A program made the translations under genes and the position numbers. From Thalassotalea sp. LPB0316 (GTDB lineage: Bacteria; Pseudomonadota; Gammaproteobacteria; Enterobacterales; Alteromonadaceae): a DNA stretch of 64,000 nucleotides. The notes beneath the pieces were generated by a model, which did no database searches, was not told the origin of the DNA, and saw nothing but the letters and a program-made list of their open reading frames with translations. The stretch covers positions 2,728,001 to 2,792,000 of the forward strand of contig NZ_CP062946.1 in assembly GCF_014898095.1 (NCBI RefSeq). Reading direction: 5' to 3'. Positions 59,770-64,000 of this stretch are shown piece after piece. Positions within the stretch are counted from its first letter, which is position 1; the number at the start of each line of letters is the position of its first letter.

Positions 59770-60606
59770 TTATGCGCCTTTAGCAGCAGCGATTTGCGCT
59801 TCTACTTCAGCAGCGAAGTCTTCTTCTTTCTTCTCGATACCTTCACCAACTTCTAAACGAACGAAAGTTGATACAGTTACGCCTTTCTCTTTTAAGATGT
59901 CACCAACAGTGCGCTTTGGCTCCATGATGAAAGGTTGACCAGTTAAAGAAATTTCACCAGTGAATTTCTTCATACGGCCAGTAACCATTTTCTCAGCGAT
60001 TTCTGCAGGCTTGCCTTCGTTCATCGCGATTTCGATTTGGATAGCTTTTTCTTTTTCTACCACGTCAGCTGGTACGTCTTCAGGGTTAACGAACTCTGGC
60101 TTAGACGCAGCTACGTGCATAGCGATGTGCTTTAATGTTTCAGCGTCGCCTTCACCAGCAACTACAACACCAATTTTAGCACCGTGCTTGTAAGATGCTG
60201 CAGCACCGTCTACGTAAGCTACACGACGAACATTGATGTTCTCACCGATTTTAGCAACTAATTCGATACGCTCTTCTTCGAACTTAGCTTGTAAGTCTTC
60301 GATAGAAAGTTTTTCAGCAGCAGCAACGTCTGCTACTTTGTTAGCGAATGCTAAGAAGTTGCTGTCGCCAGCTACGAAGTCAGTTTGACAGTTAACTTCA
60401 ACTAATGCGCCATCTTTAATGATGATTTGACCTTCAGCAGCGATGTTACCAGCTTTTTTAGCCGCTTTCGCTTGACCTGATTTGCGCATGTTTTCGATTG
60501 CAAGTTCCATGTCACCGTCAACTTCTTGAAGTGCTTTCTTACAATCCATCATACCTGCGCCAGTGCGGTCGCGTAATTCTTTTACTAATGCAGCAGTAAT
60601 TGCCAT
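59770..60606 (-). CDS. tsf: Translation elongation factor Ts
   Basis: Nucleotide exchange factor for EF-Tu. 278 residues from the ATG at 60606 (GAGGAATTTACTC upstream); a longer frame adds 17 unlikely residues. The N-terminal UBA-like domain is [61 protein letters not shown] is conserved for EF-Tu contact. Cotranscribed with rpsB 82 bp upstream. Confidence 0.97.
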   Translation of the reverse strand: MAITAALVKELRDRTGAGMMDCKKALQEVDGDMELAIENMRKSGQAKAAKKAGNIAAEGQIIIKDGALVEVNCQTDFVAGDSNFLAFANKVADVAAAEKLSIEDLQAKFEEERIELVAKIGENINVRRVAYVDGAAASYKHGAKIGVVVAGEGDAETLKHIAMHVAASKPEFVNPEDVPADVVEKEKAIQIEIAMNEGKPAEIAEKMVTGRMKKFTGEISLTGQPFIMEPKRTVGDILKEKGVTVSTFVRLEVGEGIEKKEEDFAAEVEAQIAAAKGA

Positions 60607-60687
60607 GAGTAAATTCCTCAATATAAAAAGAGTTAAATGCGAAGCAACACCTCGCATTTTAGATTAAAAAAGGTTTATTTGGTGAGC

Positions 60688-61416
60688 TTATTCAGCTTCA
60701 ACAAAACCGTCTTTTTCAGCAGCAACAGCGATGTTCTGCTCACGACCTTCAATTACTGCGTTAGCAGCTGAGTCAGTGTATAAAGTGATTGCGCGAATCG
60801 CATCATCGTTACCTGGAACGATGTAGTCAACACCATCTGGGTTAGAGTTAGTATCAACAACAGCAATTACAGGAATACCTAAGTTGTTTGCTTCTTTAAT
60901 AGCAATGTGCTCGTGGTCAGCATCGATAACGAAGATAGCATCTGGTAAGCCACCCATGTTTTTGATACCACCTAAGCTCTTCTCAAGCTTTTCCATTTCA
61001 CGTGTACGCATTAATGCTTCTTTCTTAGTTAAAGCATCGAAAGTACCGTCTGTGCTTTGCGTTTCAAGATCTTTTAAACGCTTGATAGATTGACGAACTG
61101 TTTTCCAGTTAGTCAACATACCACCTAACCAACGGTGGTCTACGTAGAATTGATCACATTTGATTGCTGCTTCACGAACTGATTGAGATGCAGCACGCTT
61201 TGTACCAACGAATAAGATTTTACCTTTCTTAGCGCTAACGCCTGATAAGAAAGCTAAAGCTTCGTTGAACATAGGAACAGTTTGTTCTAAGTTGATGATA
61301 TGAACTTTATCACGAGCACCGAAGATGTAAGACTTCATTTTCGGGTTCCAGTAACGAGTTTTGTGACCGAAGTGAACACCCGCTTTAAGCATATCGCGCA
61401 TAGAAACGTTTGGCAT
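60688..61416 (-). CDS. rpsB: Ribosomal protein S2
   Basis: 30S protein, 242 residues from the ATG at 61416 (AAGAGG upstream). [37 protein letters not shown] and [30 protein letters not shown] are fully conserved. Heads the rpsB-tsf operon; expression is probably autoregulated through the leader, as in E. coli. Confidence 0.98.
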   Translation of the reverse strand: MPNVSMRDMLKAGVHFGHKTRYWNPKMKSYIFGARDKVHIINLEQTVPMFNEALAFLSGVSAKKGKILFVGTKRAASQSVREAAIKCDQFYVDHRWLGGMLTNWKTVRQSIKRLKDLETQSTDGTFDALTKKEALMRTREMEKLEKSLGGIKNMGGLPDAIFVIDADHEHIAIKEANNLGIPVIAVVDTNSNPDGVDYIVPGNDDAIRAITLYTDSAANAVIEGREQNIAVAAEKDGFVEAE

Positions 61417-61640
61417 GATTTTTCCTCTTGGGGTTAAGCGTCCATACATCCGATATACACGACTCTTGGCAGCATATTCTCTATGCTTTGAGCACCCCGG
61501 TATACCTTTGCAAGATGTATGTGAGTTTAAATATATACTGGCACAACATTATGACAGTACGGTTAAATAGTTTTGCTAAATGCCACACTAAGTGAATGAT
61601 TAGTGTTTTTAGCGGCGCATTTTATACCATAACTTTGACA
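61417..61640 (-). promoter_or_regulatory. rpsB promoter and long 5' leader
   Basis: On the minus strand, an extended -10 TGGTATAAA (rc of 61621-61629) with a GC-rich discriminator (ATGCGCCGC) matches ribosomal-protein promoters. The -35 is weak. Transcription would start near 61613, leaving a leader of about 200 nt. This contains a hairpin GCATAGAGAATATGC (rc of 61469-61483) and an ACCGGGGTGCTCA stretch, comparable to the S2-regulated leader. The rest of the gap to 61782 shows no gene. Confidence 0.55.
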
Positions 61641-61781
61641 AATTAACTAGTCATTTTGCTTGTTTAGCTAAAATAAATGACAAATAAATTGCCAAAATTT
61701 ACGCTTGTGTGATAGCCAATGTTTTGAGAAACAGATAAAATTGGCGGCTTAACAACTTTTTTAAAAATTTATGGCTGATAT

Positions 61782-62387
61782 ATGAACGCTGAATTGATCT
61801 TTATTTATGATTCACATTGCCCGTGGAGTTATGCGGCAACACCGCTTGTTGAAGCAATTGCCCAAGCCTACCCTGATATTAAACTCAACCTTTGGCATTG
61901 TGGTCACTATCAAGGCGATCAAACCCTAGCCCAAGCGCTAGTAAAAAACGTTGAAGCTGATAGCAATAAACGTTTTGCTAGTAAGTATGTTGAGCCAATG
62001 CCATTTGAACCAGATTCAACCATGGCAGCGAATTTAACGGCATGGGCAAATAACAAAGCCAACCATCAAGCACTTGAGTTGCTTAAGCTCATTCAAAAAT
62101 CTCATTTTGAAGATGCCCTTCCGATGTCGAGTAAAGATGAGCTAATGGCTATTTGTCAGCAATTAAAAATGTCACCACCGGCCAAAGTGTTCAAAGATGA
62201 CGCATTTTCGAAAGATGCCGAATTTATTATGCAGGATATATTTGATTTACAAGAGGTAATTGGCACGCAGTCAATTCCAGCGTTGTTGTTAGCGTTTGAC
62301 GATAATTTGGTATTGTTAAACCACAATTTGTATTTGAAAAAGCCTAGCGCCATTGTCGAAGCCGTAAAACTTGAACTTAACGCGTAG
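61782..62387 (+). CDS. DsbA-family thioredoxin-like protein
   Basis: 201 residues, no signal peptide, so cytosolic. The N-terminal thioredoxin strand and motif are AELIFIYDSHCPWSYAATPLV, with a CPWS active site in which the second Cys is Ser. An inserted helical region follows and then a cis-Pro segment IGTQSIPALLL. This matches small DsbA-like/FrnE-type oxidoreductases. With one cysteine it may act as a glutathione-linked or peroxidase-like enzyme rather than a disulfide oxidase. It lies 28 bp upstream of map. Substrate unknown. Confidence 0.75.
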   Translation: MNAELIFIYDSHCPWSYAATPLVEAIAQAYPDIKLNLWHCGHYQGDQTLAQALVKNVEADSNKRFASKYVEPMPFEPDSTMAANLTAWANNKANHQALELLKLIQKSHFEDALPMSSKDELMAICQQLKMSPPAKVFKDDAFSKDAEFIMQDIFDLQEVIGTQSIPALLLAFDDNLVLLNHNLYLKKPSAIVEAVKLELNA

Positions 62388-62414
62388 AACGCCAGTAAAA
62401 ACACAGAGAATTCA

Positions 62415-63203
62415 ATGACTATTAACATTAAAACACCTGATGAAATCGAAAAAATGCGCGTAGCTGGCAGATTAGCTGCCGAAGTGTTAGAAATGATCGA
62501 GCCACATGTTAAAGCAGGTGTCACCACTGATGAACTCAACACCATTTGTGCTGAGTATACCGAAAAAGTACAAGAAGCGATTTCTGCACCACTTAATTAC
62601 CACGGTTTCCCAAAATCCATTTGCACTTCGGTAAATCATGTCGTTTGTCACGGTATTCCAAACGATGAACCACTTAAAGATGGCGATATTATCAATATTG
62701 ATATTACCGTCATCAAAGACGGCTATCACGGCGATACTTCAAAGATGTTTTTAATCGGCGATGTTAGTCCTGAAGATCGTCGCTTATGCCGTATCACCCA
62801 AGAAGCGCTATACGTTGGCTTGAAAAAAGTAAAACCTGGTGTCGCTTTTGGCGAGATTGGCGCAGCCATTCAAAAATTTATTAAGAAATCTGGTCGCTTT
62901 GGTATTGTTAAAGAGTATTGTGGCCACGGCATTGGCGCAGAATTTCACGAAGAACCACAAATTGTTCACTATAAAAACAATGACCGCACCAAGATGGCTG
63001 AAGGTATGTGTTTTACCGTAGAGCCAATGATCAATGCTGGTAAAGCGGGCACCGTGTTAGATAAAGAAGATAATTGGACGGTTTATACCGTTGATGGCAA
63101 AAAATCTGCGCAGTGGGAACACACCATTGTTGTCACCAAAACCGGTTGTGAGATTTTAACCCATCGCAGTGACGATACCATTGCAAAGGTACTAGTTAAC
63201 TAG
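62415..63203 (+). CDS. map: Methionine aminopeptidase, type I
   Basis: Removes initiator Met from nascent proteins. 262 residues. Metal ligands appear in order: [22 protein letters not shown] (two Asp), [14 protein letters not shown] (His), FTVEPMIN (Glu) and [11 protein letters not shown] (Glu). The His for substrate binding is in [22 protein letters not shown]. Family-typical place next to glnD and divergent from rpsB-tsf. Confidence 0.97.
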   Translation: MTINIKTPDEIEKMRVAGRLAAEVLEMIEPHVKAGVTTDELNTICAEYTEKVQEAISAPLNYHGFPKSICTSVNHVVCHGIPNDEPLKDGDIINIDITVIKDGYHGDTSKMFLIGDVSPEDRRLCRITQEALYVGLKKVKPGVAFGEIGAAIQKFIKKSGRFGIVKEYCGHGIGAEFHEEPQIVHYKNNDRTKMAEGMCFTVEPMINAGKAGTVLDKEDNWTVYTVDGKKSAQWEHTIVVTKTGCEILTHRSDDTIAKVLVN

Positions 63204-63262
63204 TACCTTTTTACTTTCTTACCATTAACATAAAGCAATCGATAACAAGAATTATTCATCAT

Positions 63263-64000
63263 ATGAGCGCTTATATTCCATCACATTATTTCGATACCTT
63301 TTCGATCACCGCGCCTGTGTTGTCGATTAAAGACATCTGTGAGCAAAACCAAGTGTTCTCACAATGGTTGCTAGCCCAGTTCGATTTGCAAGATACTGAA
63401 AACTTAGTAAAAGCGCGTGCACAATATGTTGATCTCGTCCTGTCTAAGCTTTGGTGCCAACACCAACTCGATGAATATCAAGTCAGCCTAATCGCGGTAG
63501 GTGGTTATGGTCGTGCGGAATTACACCCGCACTCAGACGTCGATATATTATTGTTGACGCAAAAAAAGCTCGATAAAACACTTGAAGACAAAATTGGTCA
63601 GTTTATTACCCAGTTATGGGATGTCAGGCTCGATATCGGCCACAGTGTTCGCGATATCAAAGAGTGTATAAGACAAGCGGTCGACGATGTCACTATTGCC
63701 ACTAATTTGATGGAAATGCGTTTGATTAGTGGTTGTCGCAATTTATATGAGCAATTACAGCCCTTATTACAACAAGACGTATTTTGGCGCTCCGACAAAT
63801 TTTTCATCGCTAAGCGCGAGGAACAAAAGCAACGCCACGAACAATATCACGGCGCCGCTTATACGCTTGAGCCGAATTTAAAAGCCAACCCCGGCGGGCT
63901 AAGAGATATTCAAACCATTGCTTGGGTGGCTAAACGTCACTTCTTAGCTGATTCAATGGAAGAGTTGGTTGAACACGACTATTTAACCCGTAATGAATAC
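63263..64000 (+). CDS. glnD: PII uridylyltransferase GlnD (5' part)
   Basis: The open frame starts at the ATG at 63263 and continues past the window end (246 codons visible of about 870). The nucleotidyltransferase signature is [20 protein letters not shown], with GG and D-x-D, at about 77-97. [19 protein letters not shown] follows. GlnD uridylylates and deuridylylates PII proteins according to glutamine level. The HD and ACT domains lie outside. Confidence 0.93.
   Translation, partial: MSAYIPSHYFDTFSITAPVLSIKDICEQNQVFSQWLLAQFDLQDTENLVKARAQYVDLVLSKLWCQHQLDEYQVSLIAVGGYGRAELHPHSDVDILLLTQKKLDKTLEDKIGQFITQLWDVRLDIGHSVRDIKECIRQAVDDVTIATNLMEMRLISGCRNLYEQLQPLLQQDVFWRSDKFFIAKREEQKQRHEQYHGAAYTLEPNLKANPGGLRDIQTIAWVAKRHFLADSMEELVEHDYLTRNEY

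Overview
The window looks like chromosome of a marine gammaproteobacterium of the order Alteromonadales, most likely the Colwellia/Thalassotalea group. This is inferred from low G+C, the gene repertoire (NorM, NhaA/NhaR, CrbS/CrbR acetate switch, octaheme cytochrome with TPRs, periplasmic sulfatases) and conserved neighbourhoods such as rpsB-tsf divergent from map-glnD. No plasmid, prophage, transposase, CRISPR array or rRNA operon was seen.

Layout. 1-5000: REP-like palindromes, ribE, norM, a tRNA-Val with three decayed downstream copies, a Kef-type antiporter and a single-PAS protein. 5000-9200: two outer-membrane barrel proteins around a VanZ-like protein and three small membrane proteins. 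9400-19900: a sulfatase, a heat-shock/envelope-stress module (small membrane protein, second RpoH, DegS-like protease; Hsp20 further on) and a three-gene ABC system whose permease is fused to a GldG-like domain. 19500-22100: nhaA/nhaR with a small secreted Rap1a/Tai-like protein. 22100-25560: tRNA-Ser with duplicated hairpin-rich spacer and tRNA 3' fragments, a PafA-like phosphatase and an 86/37-bp palindromic repeat array. 25560-31930: a complete MoxR-DUF58-DUF4381-BatA-BatB-BatD operon. 32300-45400: a second, nearly identical sulfatase, an eight-heme cytochrome, a PPP-type phosphatase, an RluA-family synthase, a phosphoribosyltransferase, two lipoproteins, a diguanylate cyclase and a DcaP-like porin. 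45500-59700: the acetate-utilisation locus. 59700-64000: tsf, rpsB, a DsbA-like protein, map and the 5' part of glnD.

How the genes fit together. The acetate locus holds acs, an exonuclease, a CBS/DUF294 protein, DUF485-ActP, a small anchored protein, CrbS, an extra two-component pair and CrbR. It carries a recurring palindrome, TTAGAC-N4-GTCTAA: twice in front of acs, once in front of crbR, and in weaker form in the DUF294/actP divergent region. I propose this as the CrbR operator. The second RpoH, the DegS-like protease and Hsp20 form a plausible stress module: hsp20 has a sigma32-type promoter and shares its ribosome-binding leader with the rpoH operon. Starts were moved from the longest reading frame to a better ATG or GTG where a Shine-Dalgarno sequence supports it. 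All functional statements rest on recognition of motifs by eye; no database search was run.
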